From: Nocardioides pini
Lineage (GTDB): Bacteria; Actinomycetota; Actinomycetes; Propionibacteriales; Nocardioidaceae
Assembly (NCBI RefSeq): GCF_026712185.1
Contig: NZ_JAPPUX010000006.1
Location: 1-64,000 of the forward strand
DNA length: 64,000 bases
Direction: 5' to 3'
This document shows positions 1-8,131 of this stretch, piece by piece. Position numbers and translations under genes: made by a program. Under the pieces are notes generated by a model. It was not told the DNA's origin. It did no database searches and saw only the letters and a list, made by a program, of their open reading frames with translations. Numbering within the stretch: position 1 is the first letter of the stretch; each line of letters opens with the position of its first letter.

Positions 1-21
1 GCGGGGCATTAGCGTGAGTCA

Positions 22-78
22 CGAGGACCTCCAGTAGGTGGGTTGGTGTGGTAACCCCCTCCGTACTGGAGGTCCTCG
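22..78. repeat. Perfect 15-bp inverted repeat (long hairpin) downstream of ribH
   Basis: Positions 22-36 and 64-78 are exact reverse complements, separated by 27 nt. Inside the spacer GGGTT and AACCC can pair, so the whole unit can fold into a long two-tier hairpin. It lies about 50 bp past the stop codon of the riboflavin operon on the minus strand, where a terminator would be expected. No clear T-tract follows on either strand. It could be a bidirectional terminator or the end of a small mobile repeat; what lies upstream is outside the window. Confidence 0.6.
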
Positions 79-124
79 CTACTCGTCTACGACTTCTCGT
101 TCACAACCTCTGTGGGAACTACAG

Positions 125-604
125 CTAGCCCGCCCGCACCGCCCGCACCACGCGGGCGGTGTCGAGCGCGGCGGCCGTGGCCTCCCAGCCCTTGTCCTCC
201 GCGGAACCGTCGAGCCCGGCACGGTCGAGCGCCTGCTCCTCGGTGTCGCACGTGAGCACGCCGAAGCCCACCGGCACGGCGTGGTCGACGCTGACCTGGG
301 TGAGGCCGTCGGTGGCGGCCGAGCAGACGTAGTCGAAGTGCGGCGTGCCGCCGCGGATGACGACGCCGAGCGCGACGACGGCGTTGTACCCCGCCTGCGC
401 GAGCGCGGCCGCCACCACCGGCAGCTCGAAGGTGCCCGGCACGCGGATCACCTCGGGCTCGCTGATGCCGTACGCCGCCAGGGCGCGCTCGGCGCCGCCC
501 ACGAGGCCGTCCATGACCTCGGTGTGCCAGCTCGCCGCGACCACCGCGACCCTGAGGTCGCTCGCGTCGTAGGGCTGGCTCGTCGGTGCTCCGGCGCCGC
601 TCAT
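125..604 (-). CDS. ribH: 6,7-dimethyl-8-ribityllumazine synthase
   Basis: This enzyme condenses 5-amino-6-ribitylaminouracil with dihydroxybutanone phosphate to lumazine, the penultimate step of riboflavin synthesis, in the cytosol. The protein is 159 residues, the normal length. It carries the family signatures VPGTFELP and [15 protein letters not shown], plus the early AASWH stretch. The start at MSGAGAPT gives the usual short N-terminus; an upstream in-frame ATG would add ten arginine-rich residues and is less likely. It is the last gene of the minus-strand rib operon, 76 bp behind ribBA, and should be under the FMN riboswitch near 4.5 kb. Its place after ribBA is the usual order in actinobacteria. 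Confidence 0.95.
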   Translation of the reverse strand: MSGAGAPTSQPYDASDLRVAVVAASWHTEVMDGLVGGAERALAAYGISEPEVIRVPGTFELPVVAAALAQAGYNAVVALGVVIRGGTPHFDYVCSAATDGLTQVSVDHAVPVGFGVLTCDTEEQALDRAGLDGSAEDKGWEATAAALDTARVVRAVRAG

Positions 605-680
605 GCACGTACTCGCTTCGCTCCGTGCGCGCACGAGGCACGTGGCGCACTGTGTTGGATGATTCGCTCGCTGCGCTCGC

Positions 681-1955
681 TCATGCTTCGTCTCCTTCGT
701 GCTCGAGCTGGTGGTCCAGCGCGAGGTCGGGCAGCTCGTGGCCCATCCGGTCGCGCTTGGTGCGGAGGTAGGCCTCGTTGTGCTCGGTCGGGTGGATCGT
801 GAGCGGGACGCGCTCGGCCACGTGGATGCCGAAGTCCTCCAGGCTCGCCGTCTTGTCCGGGTTGTTGGTCATCAGGCGGACCGAGGCGATGCCGAGGTCG
901 CGCAGCACCTGGGTGGCGGTGCCGTAGTGACGGGCGTCGGCGGGCAGGCCGAGGTCGAGGTTGGCGTCCACGGTGTCCCGGCCGCCGTCCTGCAGCTGGT
1001 AGGCCTGCAGCTTCGCGACGAGGCCGATGCCCCGACCCTCGTGGCCGCGGAGGTAGACCACCACTCCCCTGCCCTCGGCGACGATGGTGCGCAGTGCCTC
1101 GTCGAGCTGGGGTCCGCAGTCGCAGCGCTCGCTACCGAAGACGTCACCGGTCAGGCACTCGCTGTGGACCCGGGTCAGCACCGGCTCGCCCGCTGCGGCG
1201 GCCCCCGCGACGTCGCCGTACGCCAGCGCGACGTGCTCGCTGTCGTCGATGGTGATGCGGTAGCCGTAGGCCGTGAAGTCGCCGTGCCGGGTGGGCAGGC
1301 GGGTCTCCGCGACCCGCTCGACGTGGCGCTCGTGGCGGCGGCGGTAGCGCACGAGGTCCTCGATGGAGATCATCGCGAGGCCGTGCTCGTCGGCGAACGC
1401 CCGCAGCTCGGGCGCGCGCTTCATCGTCCCGTCGTCGTTGACGACCTCGACGAGCACGCCGGCGGGCGTGAGCCCCGCGAGTCGCGCGAGGTCGACGGCT
1501 GCCTCGGTGTGGCCGCGGCGCACCAGCACGCCGCCCTCGCGGTAGCGCAGGGGGAACACGTGGCCGGGGCGCGTGAGCTCCCACGGCTCGGTCGCGGAGT
1601 CGGCCAGCGTCCGTGCGGTGCGGGCGCGGTCGGCGGCGCTGATGCCGGTGCTGACGCCGTCGCGGGCGTCGACCGAGATCGTGTAGGCCGTGCGGAGCTT
1701 GTCCTTGTTGTGCGGGGTCATCAGCGGGATCTCGAGCCGCTCCAGCATGTCGCCCGGCATCGGCACGCAGATGACGCCGCTGGAGTGGCGGATGGTGAAG
1801 GCCATCAGCTCGGGGGTCGCCTTCGCCGCCGCGAAGATGATGTCGCCCTCGTTCTCCCGGTCCTCGTCGTCCACGACGACGACCGCCTTGCCGGCGGCGA
1901 TGTCGGCGACGGCCCGCTCGACGGAGTCCAGCCGCACGCGTTCCTGCACGCTCAC
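681..1955 (-). CDS. ribBA: Bifunctional DHBP synthase / GTP cyclohydrolase II
   Basis: The N-terminal half (about residues 5-205) is 3,4-dihydroxy-2-butanone-4-phosphate synthase, with [10 protein letters not shown] and TRPGHVFPL. The C-terminal half (about 210-410) is GTP cyclohydrolase II, with the zinc site [19 protein letters not shown] and [10 protein letters not shown]. Together they supply both precursors of lumazine from ribulose 5-phosphate and GTP. The frame stays open far upstream, but that part runs antiphase through the transporter gene. I chose the GTG at 1955 because it sits behind GGAGGAGGTG and overlaps the transporter stop as GTGA, giving 424 residues. Translational coupling within the rib operon is likely. 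Confidence 0.95.
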   Translation of the reverse strand: MSVQERVRLDSVERAVADIAAGKAVVVVDDEDRENEGDIIFAAAKATPELMAFTIRHSSGVICVPMPGDMLERLEIPLMTPHNKDKLRTAYTISVDARDGVSTGISAADRARTARTLADSATEPWELTRPGHVFPLRYREGGVLVRRGHTEAAVDLARLAGLTPAGVLVEVVNDDGTMKRAPELRAFADEHGLAMISIEDLVRYRRRHERHVERVAETRLPTRHGDFTAYGYRITIDDSEHVALAYGDVAGAAAAGEPVLTRVHSECLTGDVFGSERCDCGPQLDEALRTIVAEGRGVVVYLRGHEGRGIGLVAKLQAYQLQDGGRDTVDANLDLGLPADARHYGTATQVLRDLGIASVRLMTNNPDKTASLEDFGIHVAERVPLTIHPTEHNEAYLRTKRDRMGHELPDLALDHQLEHEGDEA

Positions 1956-2656
1956 GCGGACACCTCCTCCGCACGGCGGTCGGGGTCCGTCGCGTCGACG
2001 ACGGTGCGGCTGGCGCGCAGCCACACGAAGAAGCCGATGACCACGAACACCGCGTAGAAGAGGTACATGCCAGCGGTCGGGTAGTAGCCGGCCTGCACCA
2101 GGGTGGTCACGCCGACGACGTCGACGAGGATCCAGATGAGCCAGAACTCCACCCAGCCGCGCGCCATGCCGTAGGTCGCGAGCATCGAGCCGGCGAGGAT
2201 CCACGCCTCGGTCGTCGGGCCCCACGAGCCCAACACCTGGGTGAGGAGGACGTACGCCGCCGCGTAGCCGACGACGCCGAGGACGAGCAGCTGGACCCGC
2301 TCGGCGCCGGTCGCCCATCGGGGTGCGATGGCGCCACCGTCGGACGCGCCGCCGGAGCGGCGTACCTGGCTCCAGCGCCACCAGCCGTAGACGGACACCG
2401 CGGCGAAGAAGACCTGGCGGCCGGCCTGTCCCCAGAGCGGCTCGTCGATCTGTCCGGAGAGCTCACCTGTGGCGAAGACCGTGAACAGCAGTACGTTGCC
2501 CACGAGTCCGATCGGCCAGGCCCACACCAGGCGCTTCATGCCGAGGATGGCGCTGGCGAGGCCGAAGAGGTTGCCGATGACCTCGCGGGCACCGAGCGCT
2601 CCACCGCCGGGCACCGGGATGGTGCCGTGGATGAGCCATTCGAGCAGGTCCATCAT
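1952..2656 (-). CDS. ribM: PnuC-like membrane transporter, probable riboflavin importer RibM/PnuX
   Basis: A 234-residue protein with about seven hydrophobic segments and the PnuC-family pattern of aromatic-rich helices ([19 protein letters not shown]). PnuC proteins import nicotinamide riboside, but in actinobacteria the homologue placed between ribE and ribBA under an FMN riboswitch (PnuX/RibM) takes up riboflavin by facilitated diffusion. The gene lies exactly there, overlapping ribE by 4 bp and ribBA by 4 bp, so I assign it to riboflavin. Substrate is inferred from context; nicotinamide riboside cannot be excluded from sequence alone. The last 15 residues are charged and probably cytoplasmic. 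Confidence 0.85.
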   Translation of the reverse strand: MMDLLEWLIHGTIPVPGGGALGAREVIGNLFGLASAILGMKRLVWAWPIGLVGNVLLFTVFATGELSGQIDEPLWGQAGRQVFFAAVSVYGWWRWSQVRRSGGASDGGAIAPRWATGAERVQLLVLGVVGYAAAYVLLTQVLGSWGPTTEAWILAGSMLATYGMARGWVEFWLIWILVDVVGVTTLVQAGYYPTAGMYLFYAVFVVIGFFVWLRASRTVVDATDPDRRAEEVSA

Positions 2657-3291
2657 TCTTCCTCGTCGTCGTTGGGGGTGTGGGTGCGGCCCGGGGCCGG
2701 GGCGTAGGCGCCGAGGAGCTTCTCGACGTGCTTGGCGATGACGTCGGCCTCGAGGTTGACCAGGTCGCCGACGCGGCGGCTGCCGAGCGTCGTGCGGGCG
2801 AGGGTCTCGGGGATGAGGCTGACGGTGAAGCTGTCCTCACGGGCTTCGACCACGGTGAGGCTGACGCCGTCGACGGTGATCGAGCCCTTGTCGACCAGGT
2901 AGCGGTCGAGGTCGCCGGGCAGCGAGATCTCGACGACGTCCCAGTGCTCGCTCGGCGTGCGCGAGAGGACCTCGCCGACGCCGTCGACGTGGCCCTGGAC
3001 GATGTGGCCGCCGAGGCGCTTGTCGACGGTGACCGCACGCTCGAGGTTGACCCGGTCGCCGGGCGCCACGCCGCGCAGGGAGGTCTTGTCGAGCGTCTCC
3101 TGCATGAGGTCGGCGGTCCACCGCCCGTCGCCGAGCTCGGACACCGTGAGGCAGCACCCGTTGACGGAGATGGAGTCGCCGAGCCCCGTGCCCTCGAGCA
3201 CGGTCGCGGCCTGGACGGTGAGCCGGACGGCGTCACCCTGGTCGACGACCTCGGCGACGGTGCCGAGCTCCTCGACGATCCCGGTGAACAT
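2653..3291 (-). CDS. ribE: Riboflavin synthase, alpha chain
   Basis: Dismutates two molecules of 6,7-dimethyl-8-ribityllumazine to riboflavin and the diaminouracil that RibH reuses. At 212 residues it has the typical length and begins with the hallmark MFTGIVEELG. Two tandem lumazine-binding barrels are visible: the first has SISVNGCCLTV, the second has SITVDGVSLTV, about 95 residues apart. The C-terminal tail is acidic (DDEEE). The start codon directly abuts the ribD stop and the stop overlaps the ribM start as ATGA, so the operon is tightly coupled. The name ribC is used for the same enzyme in some species. Confidence 0.95.
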   Translation of the reverse strand: MFTGIVEELGTVAEVVDQGDAVRLTVQAATVLEGTGLGDSISVNGCCLTVSELGDGRWTADLMQETLDKTSLRGVAPGDRVNLERAVTVDKRLGGHIVQGHVDGVGEVLSRTPSEHWDVVEISLPGDLDRYLVDKGSITVDGVSLTVVEAREDSFTVSLIPETLARTTLGSRRVGDLVNLEADVIAKHVEKLLGAYAPAPGRTHTPNDDEEE

Positions 3292-4335
3292 TCAGAGCCT
3301 CCTGTGGGGGGTCATGGTCAGGCGGACGTTGGTGTCCTCGCCGTCGTGGCCCTGCAGCACGTGCACGTCCGTGACGTGGAGGTGGACGGCGTCGGCGATG
3401 GTGGTGATGCCGAGGTCGGCGACGGCTCCGGAGCCCGCGCCGAGCAGCATCGGGGCGACGTAGGCCACGACCTCGTCGACGAGCCCGGCCGCGAGGAAGG
3501 CCCGGGCGAGCGTGGGGCCGCCCTCGAGGAACACGTGCTGCCGGTCCCGCGCGAACAGCTCGGCGAGCGCCTCGGCGGGCTCGCGGGTGCGCAGGTGCAC
3601 CGTCTCGGCGCGGTCGTCGAGGATCCGTCGGTCGGGCGCGAGGTCGCGCAGGCCCATCACCGCGCGCAGCGGCTGATGTGCCAAGGGCACGTCGACCTCG
3701 TCGCGGACGGTCAGCTCGGGGTCGTCGACCTCGACGGTGTTGGTCCCCACGAGCATCGTGTCGCAGAGGCCGCGCAGGCGGTGGGTGTCGAGGCGGGCGG
3801 CGCGGCTGGAGACCCAGCGGCTGGTGCCGTCGGCTGCTGCGCTGCGCCCGTCGAGGGTGGTGGCGAACTTCCAGGTGACGAACGGCCGACCGTGGTCGAG
3901 GGCGAAGGTCCACGTGCGGTTGACGGCCTGCGCGTCCTCGGCGAGCAGCCCGCCCTCCACCTCGATGCCGGCCGCGCGCAGTCGGGCGGCACCACCCGCG
4001 GCCACCGGGTTGGTGTCCGCCTGGGCGAACACGACGCGGCGTACGCCGGCGGCGACCAGCGCCTCCGAGCAGGGACCGGTGCGCCCGGTGTGGTTGCACG
4101 GCTCGAGGGTGACGACAGCGGTCGTGCCCCGAGCGGCGTCACCCGCCTCGCGCAGCGCCTCGACCTCGGCGTGCGGTCCGCCGGCGCCGCGGTGGAAGCC
4201 CTCGGCGACCGTGGTGCCGTCCGGCGCGAGCAGCACGCACCCGACGCGCGGGTTGGGACCCAGCGGCACGCCCGGCGTGACGGCGAGCGCCAGCGCGCGC
4301 CGCATGGCGCTGCGCTCTGCCTCGCTGGTCGTCAT
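3292..4335 (-). CDS. ribD: Bifunctional pyrimidine deaminase / 5-amino-6-(5-phosphoribosylamino)uracil reductase
   Basis: Catalyses the second and third steps of riboflavin synthesis. The N-terminal cytidine-deaminase-like domain (about residues 8-150) has the zinc/catalytic motif GPHAEVEAL and the second zinc motif EPCNHTGRTGPC. The C-terminal reductase domain (about 155-347) includes VTWKFATTLDGR and the substrate-binding FLEGGPTLARAF. It is 347 residues, normal for RibD. The ATG is preceded by GGAGGCGGAG. It is the first gene of the operon, about 90 nt downstream of the FMN aptamer, and is the gene whose expression the riboswitch most directly sets. Confidence 0.95.
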   Translation of the reverse strand: MTTSEAERSAMRRALALAVTPGVPLGPNPRVGCVLLAPDGTTVAEGFHRGAGGPHAEVEALREAGDAARGTTAVVTLEPCNHTGRTGPCSEALVAAGVRRVVFAQADTNPVAAGGAARLRAAGIEVEGGLLAEDAQAVNRTWTFALDHGRPFVTWKFATTLDGRSAAADGTSRWVSSRAARLDTHRLRGLCDTMLVGTNTVEVDDPELTVRDEVDVPLAHQPLRAVMGLRDLAPDRRILDDRAETVHLRTREPAEALAELFARDRQHVFLEGGPTLARAFLAAGLVDEVVAYVAPMLLGAGSGAVADLGITTIADAVHLHVTDVHVLQGHDGEDTNVRLTMTPHRRL

Positions 4336-4387
4336 CTCCGCCTCCGGTCCGGGTGGGACTCAGGGGGGCGGGCGACGGGGCACTCCC

Positions 4388-4404
4388 CCACCGGAAGCCG
4401 GTGG
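4388..4404 (-). promoter_or_regulatory. Hairpin between FMN aptamer and ribD (possible expression platform)
   Basis: CCACCGG and CCGGTGG pair perfectly around a 3-nt loop in the ribD leader, roughly 25 nt past the aptamer and 50 nt before the start codon. It has no U-tract, so it is not a classical intrinsic terminator. It could be the switching or anti-sequestor stem of the riboswitch. Only the pairing is seen; the role is inferred. Confidence 0.4.
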
Positions 4405-4423
4405 TGGCGTGCGAGCCGTCAGC

Positions 4424-4545
4424 GTGCACTTCTCATCCGGACTATGACCGTCGGTCCAGGAGTTCCACCTGGTCAACCGGCCACTGGCTGTGGTCGGGTC
4501 GCGGACTGTGACCGCCGGTGCGGAGTTCCACCGCCCCCAGAGCAC
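4424..4545 (-). ncRNA. FMN riboswitch (RFN element)
   Basis: Read on the minus strand the segment has the conserved RFN blocks in order: GGGGCGGTGGAACTCC, then ACCGGCGGTCACAGTCCGCGA, a variable arm, GGTGGAACTCCTGGACCGACGGT and finally CATAGTCCGGATGAGAAG. These match the six-way junction aptamer that binds flavin mononucleotide. It lies directly upstream of ribD and in the same orientation, so FMN should repress the whole ribD-E-M-BA-H operon. The variable arm (CCAGTGGCCGG) is short, as in many actinobacteria. Confidence 0.93.
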
Positions 4546-4665
4546 GCAAGCTCTTCGTGGTGGCAACCATGCCACAGCGCGGACCATTCCCTCACCAAGG
4601 TCCGCCGGTGACGTGCGCAACACCTGCCGAGGGGCCCCTCGGCGGTCGTTGCCGCCCGTCCGGGG

Positions 4666-6009
4666 TCAGGCCTGGTCGAGGAACCGGTCGAAGACCCGCG
4701 CGCCGAACTCGAGCGCGTCGACCGGGACCCGCTCGTCGACGCCGTGGAACAGCGCCGTGAAGTCGAGGTCGGCGGGCAGGCGCAGCGGCGCGAATCCGTA
4801 GGAGCGCATGCCGAGCTTGCGGAAGTGCTTGGCGTCGGTGCCGCCGCTCATCGTGTAGGGCGCGACGAGCGCGTCGGGGTCCTCGGCGAGCAGGCTGCGG
4901 GTCATCGCGTCGACGAGGTCGCCGTCGTACGGCGTCTCCCACGGCTGCTGGTGGGACTCGAAGTCGAAGTCGACGCCGTCGCCGGCGAGCTCGCGCAGCG
5001 TCGCGAAGAACTCGTCCTCGTAACCGGGCAGGAAGCGGCCGTCGACCGTCGCCTGGGCGTCGGTGGGGATGACGTTGGTCTTGTAGCCGGCCCGCAGCAT
5101 GGTCGGGTTGGCGGTGTTGCGGATGACCGCGCCCAGCATCCGGGCGGCGTCGCCGAACTCCTCGACCAGCGCCTCGGCGTTGTCGGGGGTGGCCTCCGTG
5201 CCGGCGAGCTCGCCGACGGTGGCGAGCAGGACCTCCATGGTGGGCGTGAGCCGCACGGGCCACTGGTGGGCCCCGATGCGGGCGACCGCGCCGGCGAGCC
5301 GGGTGACGGCGTTGTCGTCGTTGATCATCGAGCCGTGGCCGGCCCGGCCGCGGGCGGTGAGTCGCATCCAGGCCATGCCCTTCTCGGCGGCCTCGATGAG
5401 GTAGACGCGACGGCCACGCACCGTGGCCGAGAAGCCGCCGACCTCGCCGACGGCCTCGGTGCAGTCGGCGAGCCAGTCCGCGTGCTGCTCGACGAGGAGC
5501 TTCGCGCCGTGACCGCCGCCCGCCTCCTCGTCGGCGGTGAAGCAGAGCACCACCTCGCGGTCCGGGGCGGCGTCGGCCGCTGCGCGGGCGCGCACGACGC
5601 TGAGCAGCATCGCGTCGAAGTCCTTCATGTCGACGGCGCCGCGGCCCCACACGTGGCCGTCCTCGATCTCTCCGGCGAACGGGTCGACCCGCCAGTCCGA
5701 CGCCTCGGCGGGTACTACGTCGAGGTGGCCGTGGAGCAGCAGCGGGGCCCGGCCGTCACCACCGCCCCAGCGCGCCACGACGTTGGCCCGCCCCGGCTGG
5801 CCCTCGATGACCTCGGAGTCGATGCCCACCTCGTCGAGGAGCGCGGCGACGTGCTCGGCCGCCTTGCGCTCGCCCGGGCCGTCGTCGGTCCCGTAGTTGG
5901 AGGTGTCGATCCGGATGAGGTCCTGGCAGAGCTGGACGACCTCCGCGGCGGGGTCGTAGGAGCGGTCGGTCGAGCGGTCCTGGGACCTGTCCTGGGGCGC
6001 CTGTTCCAT
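4666..6009 (-). CDS. M20/M25/M40-family metallopeptidase (dipeptidase-like)
   Basis: A cytosolic zinc-dependent peptidase or deacylase of the M20 family, about 447 residues. The first metal motif is LLHGHLDVVPA (about residue 90), the bridging aspartate lies in GRGAVDMKD (about 130) and the general-base/metal glutamates in FTADEEAGGG (about 165). A dimerisation or lid domain follows (about 215-330), and the last metal histidine is probably in ALFHGVDERVP. The exact substrate cannot be told; many actinobacterial members are annotated as dipeptidases or succinyl-diaminopimelate desuccinylase-like. Starts at 6009 and 6018 are both possible; 6009 was chosen for Shine-Dalgarno spacing. It is divergent from the tRNA-Leu gene. 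Confidence 0.85.
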   Translation of the reverse strand: MEQAPQDRSQDRSTDRSYDPAAEVVQLCQDLIRIDTSNYGTDDGPGERKAAEHVAALLDEVGIDSEVIEGQPGRANVVARWGGGDGRAPLLLHGHLDVVPAEASDWRVDPFAGEIEDGHVWGRGAVDMKDFDAMLLSVVRARAAADAAPDREVVLCFTADEEAGGGHGAKLLVEQHADWLADCTEAVGEVGGFSATVRGRRVYLIEAAEKGMAWMRLTARGRAGHGSMINDDNAVTRLAGAVARIGAHQWPVRLTPTMEVLLATVGELAGTEATPDNAEALVEEFGDAARMLGAVIRNTANPTMLRAGYKTNVIPTDAQATVDGRFLPGYEDEFFATLRELAGDGVDFDFESHQQPWETPYDGDLVDAMTRSLLAEDPDALVAPYTMSGGTDAKHFRKLGMRSYGFAPLRLPADLDFTALFHGVDERVPVDALEFGARVFDRFLDQA

Positions 6010-6051
6010 GCCGTCCATCCTGCCCCACGAGCAAGCACCTGCCCCGATTCG

Positions 6052-6077
6052 TTGGCGCGGAACTGCTTTGCTACTGT
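6052..6077 (+). promoter_or_regulatory. Possible promoter of tRNA-Leu
   Basis: TTGGCG at 6052-6057 and TACTGT at 6072-6077 sit just upstream of the tRNA, whose first base is 13 nt past the second hexamer. The spacing of 14 nt is shorter than the usual 16-18, so the -35 assignment is weak. The -10 position fits a short leader. Confidence 0.3.
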
Positions 6078-6089
6078 TCTCCAGCACTC

Positions 6090-6178
6090 GTCCGGGTGGC
6101 GGAATTGGCAGACGCGCTAGCTTGAGGTGCTAGTGCCCGTATTAGGGCGTGGGGGTTCAAGTCCCCCCTCGGACACCA
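6090..6178 (+). tRNA. tRNA-Leu (GAG anticodon)
   Basis: A class II tRNA with a long variable arm. The acceptor strands GTCCGGG (6090) and CTCGGAC pair over 7 bp with one G-U, followed by discriminator A and encoded CCA at 6176-6178. The D-arm contains GGAATTGGCAGAC. The anticodon stem CTAGC/GCTAG closes the loop TTGAGGT, giving anticodon GAG. The T-arm is GGGGG-TTCAAGT-CCCCC. The gene is intact. Its 3' end is duplicated 21.2 kb downstream, which marks it as a probable integration site for the region that follows. Confidence 0.95.
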
Positions 6179-6262
6179 GTCAGTGGGATCCCTCCCACCA
6201 CTCAGGTGGGGTAAGGGACGGGCAGAGGGCCTCGCGGAAGCGGGGCCCTGAGTCCATTTCGG
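6157..6262 (+). repeat. Direct repeat copy 1: tRNA-Leu 3' end plus two-hairpin segment (attL-like)
   Basis: Starts in the T-loop of tRNA-Leu and runs 84 bp past the CCA end. It aligns with 27364-27467 with about four substitutions and two small indels downstream of the tRNA. The part outside the tRNA contains two hairpins: CCCACC/GGTGGG (6194-6210) around ACTCA, and a 10-bp stem 6226-6235/6240-6249 closed by the tetraloop GGAA. Similarity ends abruptly after CATTTCGG. The second hairpin may terminate the tRNA transcript. Together with copy 2 it outlines a probable genomic island. Confidence 0.8.
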
Positions 6263-6462
6263 ACACGAAACGCATGCCGGGCACCGTCCGGCCTGCTCCT
6301 CCGACGGCAACCAGCGCCACGTCATCGGACACCGGACACCCGGACCTCGCCCAGGGCGCGGGCGCACGCAGTGCTCTGCCCGCATCGCCGGCTCTCGTGG
6401 CGGGTTCGGCGGGGACGGTTGCGGCGACTGCGCAAGCTCCGGTGTCTCGGACCGATTGGGTC

Positions 6463-7272
6463 ATGCCTAACGCCGCTCGCCCTCTCCGAACCCACCCCGC
6501 ACGCGCGGTTGGTGAGGCCAGCGCCTCGCCCGCCCGCACACGCGCCACCTCCCCCGCCCCGTCGGCTGGCACCTCAGCCGGCACGTCAGTTGGCACTGCC
6601 AGCGCCACCTCGACCGCCGGGTCGCTGCCGAGCGCCTGGGGCGCCTCAGGGCAGCAGCTCCTCCTCGAGCAGAGTGCTGCACTCGGCACCCGCTCCCCCA
6701 TCAACGTCGCGCTGCTGGAGAGCACCACCGGCGCCGACACCACCGCTACCGCCGACCTGTCGGCCATCTGGACGTTGGCCGAGGAGCCCGGCCGGCCCGC
6801 CGCCCGGATCACCATCCGGCGCCTCGACCCCAAGGGGCGCCTGATGCTGCCCCTCACACTCTCCAAAGAGATCAAGGTGGACGTGCTCGCCGAGTGCGAC
6901 GGCCCGGTCCTCACCCTCTTCCTGCCCGGCGCGGAGGGCCGTCCCGCCCTCCAGCGCGTCGTCGCGCCGCTCGCCCTCGACTCCCGCGGTCGCCTCGCCG
7001 TCAAGCAGGCAACCAGGACCCGGCTCGGCTGGACGCCGGGAACCGACGTCCTGATCGCCTTCGACGCCGAGAAGCAGACCATCACCCTCACTGCGGCCAG
7101 CGTCCTGCTGGCGATCAGCCAGAAGCCGGAGCGGGTGTTGAACATCTTGCGGAGCTCGACCTGCGTCACCCCGATCAACGACTGCCGGTGGGACGCCGGG
7201 GCCGCCCGGCGGATGGCCTCGGTCAGGGTGGCACTCATGGCGTTGCTCCTTCTCGCTGGGAGGTGGCCGTGA
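6463..7272 (+). pseudogene. AbrB/MraZ-like tandem-domain protein, 3' end lost at a deletion junction
   Basis: The frame encodes two similar beta-rich units, RRLDPKGRLMLPLTLSKE and PLALDSRGRLAVKQATRTRLG, each followed by a hydrophobic strand (VLTLFLP, VLIAFDAE). This resembles the doubled swapped-hairpin fold of AbrB/MraZ DNA-binding proteins. The roughly 100 residues before them are Ala/Thr/Ser/Gly-rich and low complexity, so the true start is uncertain (6274 or 6463). From about 7107 on, the frame reads antisense through the start of an ABC permease remnant, so the genuine C-terminus is missing or replaced. I infer that a deletion joined two unrelated genes here. DNA binding is a guess from fold resemblance. 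Confidence 0.45.
7090..7238 (-). pseudogene. ABC-2 type permease, truncated to its N-terminal ~45-50 residues
   Basis: The start codon overlaps the stop of the ATPase gene as ATGA, the usual coupling in such exporters. The first 44 residues, including VTQVELRKMFNTRSGFWLIAS, closely resemble the N-terminus of the intact permease at 58205 (VELRKSFDTRSGMWLLAS). The similarity stops around 7090-7107; beyond it the frame runs antisense into the AbrB-like gene and has no membrane segments. A full permease of about 270 residues would be needed, so the transporter encoded with the adjacent ATPase is broken unless a permease is supplied in trans. Confidence 0.75.
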
Positions 7273-8131
7273 GCTCGAGGAACATGTCCTCGAGCCCGGC
7301 GTCCTGGGCACGCAGCTCCGTCAGGGCGACGCCTGCCTCCAGCGCCACCTTCCCGACCAGGGCGGGGTCTGCGTCGGTGTGCAGGGCGCCGTCGGCGGAA
7401 CGGCTCGTAGCGATCCCAAGTTCGCCGAGTGCGCTCTGGAGCAGGACGGGGTCGGCCCCACGGACGACCGTTCCGGCGGCGTGCAGCAGCTCGCTCTTGG
7501 GGCCCTGGGAGACGATCCGCCCGTTCCCGATCATCACGATGTCGTCGGCGATGACCTCGATCTCGTGGAGCAGGTGGGAGGACAGCAGGACGGTGCCTCC
7601 TCGGTCGGCGTAACCGCGAAGCAGGTCACGCATCCAGCGGATGCCGGCCGGATCCAGGCCGTTGGCCGGCTCGTCGAGGATCAGTACCTCCGGGTCGCCG
7701 AGGAGGGCGGCGGCGATGCCCAGTCGTTGGCGCATCCCGAGGGAGTAGTTGCCGACCCGCCGGGACGCCTCGCTGGCAGTGAGGCTGACGACCTCGAGCA
7801 TCTGCTCGACGCGACTGCGCGGCAGGCCCATGTACAGCTGGGCGATGGTCAGGATCTCGCGGCCGGTGCGACCGGCGTGCTGGGCCGAGGCGTCGAGCAG
7901 CACACCGACCTCGAGTCCCGGGTTGGGCAGGTCGACGTAGTGGCGGCCACCGATGGTGACGGTGCCGGCGGTGGCCCGGGTGAGCCCGACCATGATCCGC
8001 ATGGTGGTGGACTTGCCGGCCCCGTTGGGACCGAGGAACCCCGTGACCCGGCCTGCTTGGGCGGTGAAGCTGACGTTGTCGACCGCGGTGACGTCCTTGT
8101 AGTTCTTGGTGACGCCCTCCACGGCGATCAT
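7235..8131 (-). CDS. ABC transporter ATP-binding protein (ABC-2 exporter type)
   Basis: A 298-residue ATPase with Walker A GPNGAGKS (residues 34-41), signature YSLGMRQR (about 134), Walker B with VLILDEPANGLDP (about 155) and the switch histidine in LLSSHLLHE. A roughly 85-residue C-terminal extension ends with the family pattern LEDMFLELT. It belongs to the DrrA/CcmA-like group that drives ABC-2 permeases exporting antibiotics, lipids or similar compounds. It overlaps the MMPL gene upstream by 4 bp and a decayed permease downstream by 4 bp. The ATPase itself looks intact; whether it still works is doubtful without its permease. It is very similar to the ATPases at 41527 and 57231. Confidence 0.9.
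   Translation of the reverse strand: MIAVEGVTKNYKDVTAVDNVSFTAQAGRVTGFLGPNGAGKSTTMRIMVGLTRATAGTVTIGGRHYVDLPNPGLEVGVLLDASAQHAGRTGREILTIAQLYMGLPRSRVEQMLEVVSLTASEASRRVGNYSLGMRQRLGIAAALLGDPEVLILDEPANGLDPAGIRWMRDLLRGYADRGGTVLLSSHLLHEIEVIADDIVMIGNGRIVSQGPKSELLHAAGTVVRGADPVLLQSALGELGIATSRSADGALHTDADPALVGKVALEAGVALTELRAQDAGLEDMFLELTATSQREGATP

Noticed and set aside
681-2381. Long N-terminal extension of ribBA up to 2381
   Set aside because: The extra residues lie antiphase inside the transporter gene; GTG at 1955 with a strong ribosome site and stop overlap is better.
2680-4611. Long open frame opposite the riboflavin operon
   Set aside because: Antisense to four well-supported genes; open frames on the opposite strand are common at this GC content and the sequence has no protein-like domains.
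6071-6385. Similar short peptides encoded on the minus strand at both repeat copies (also 27231-27503)
   Set aside because: They arise because the non-coding repeat is duplicated and one lies opposite a tRNA gene; no start context or domain supports them.
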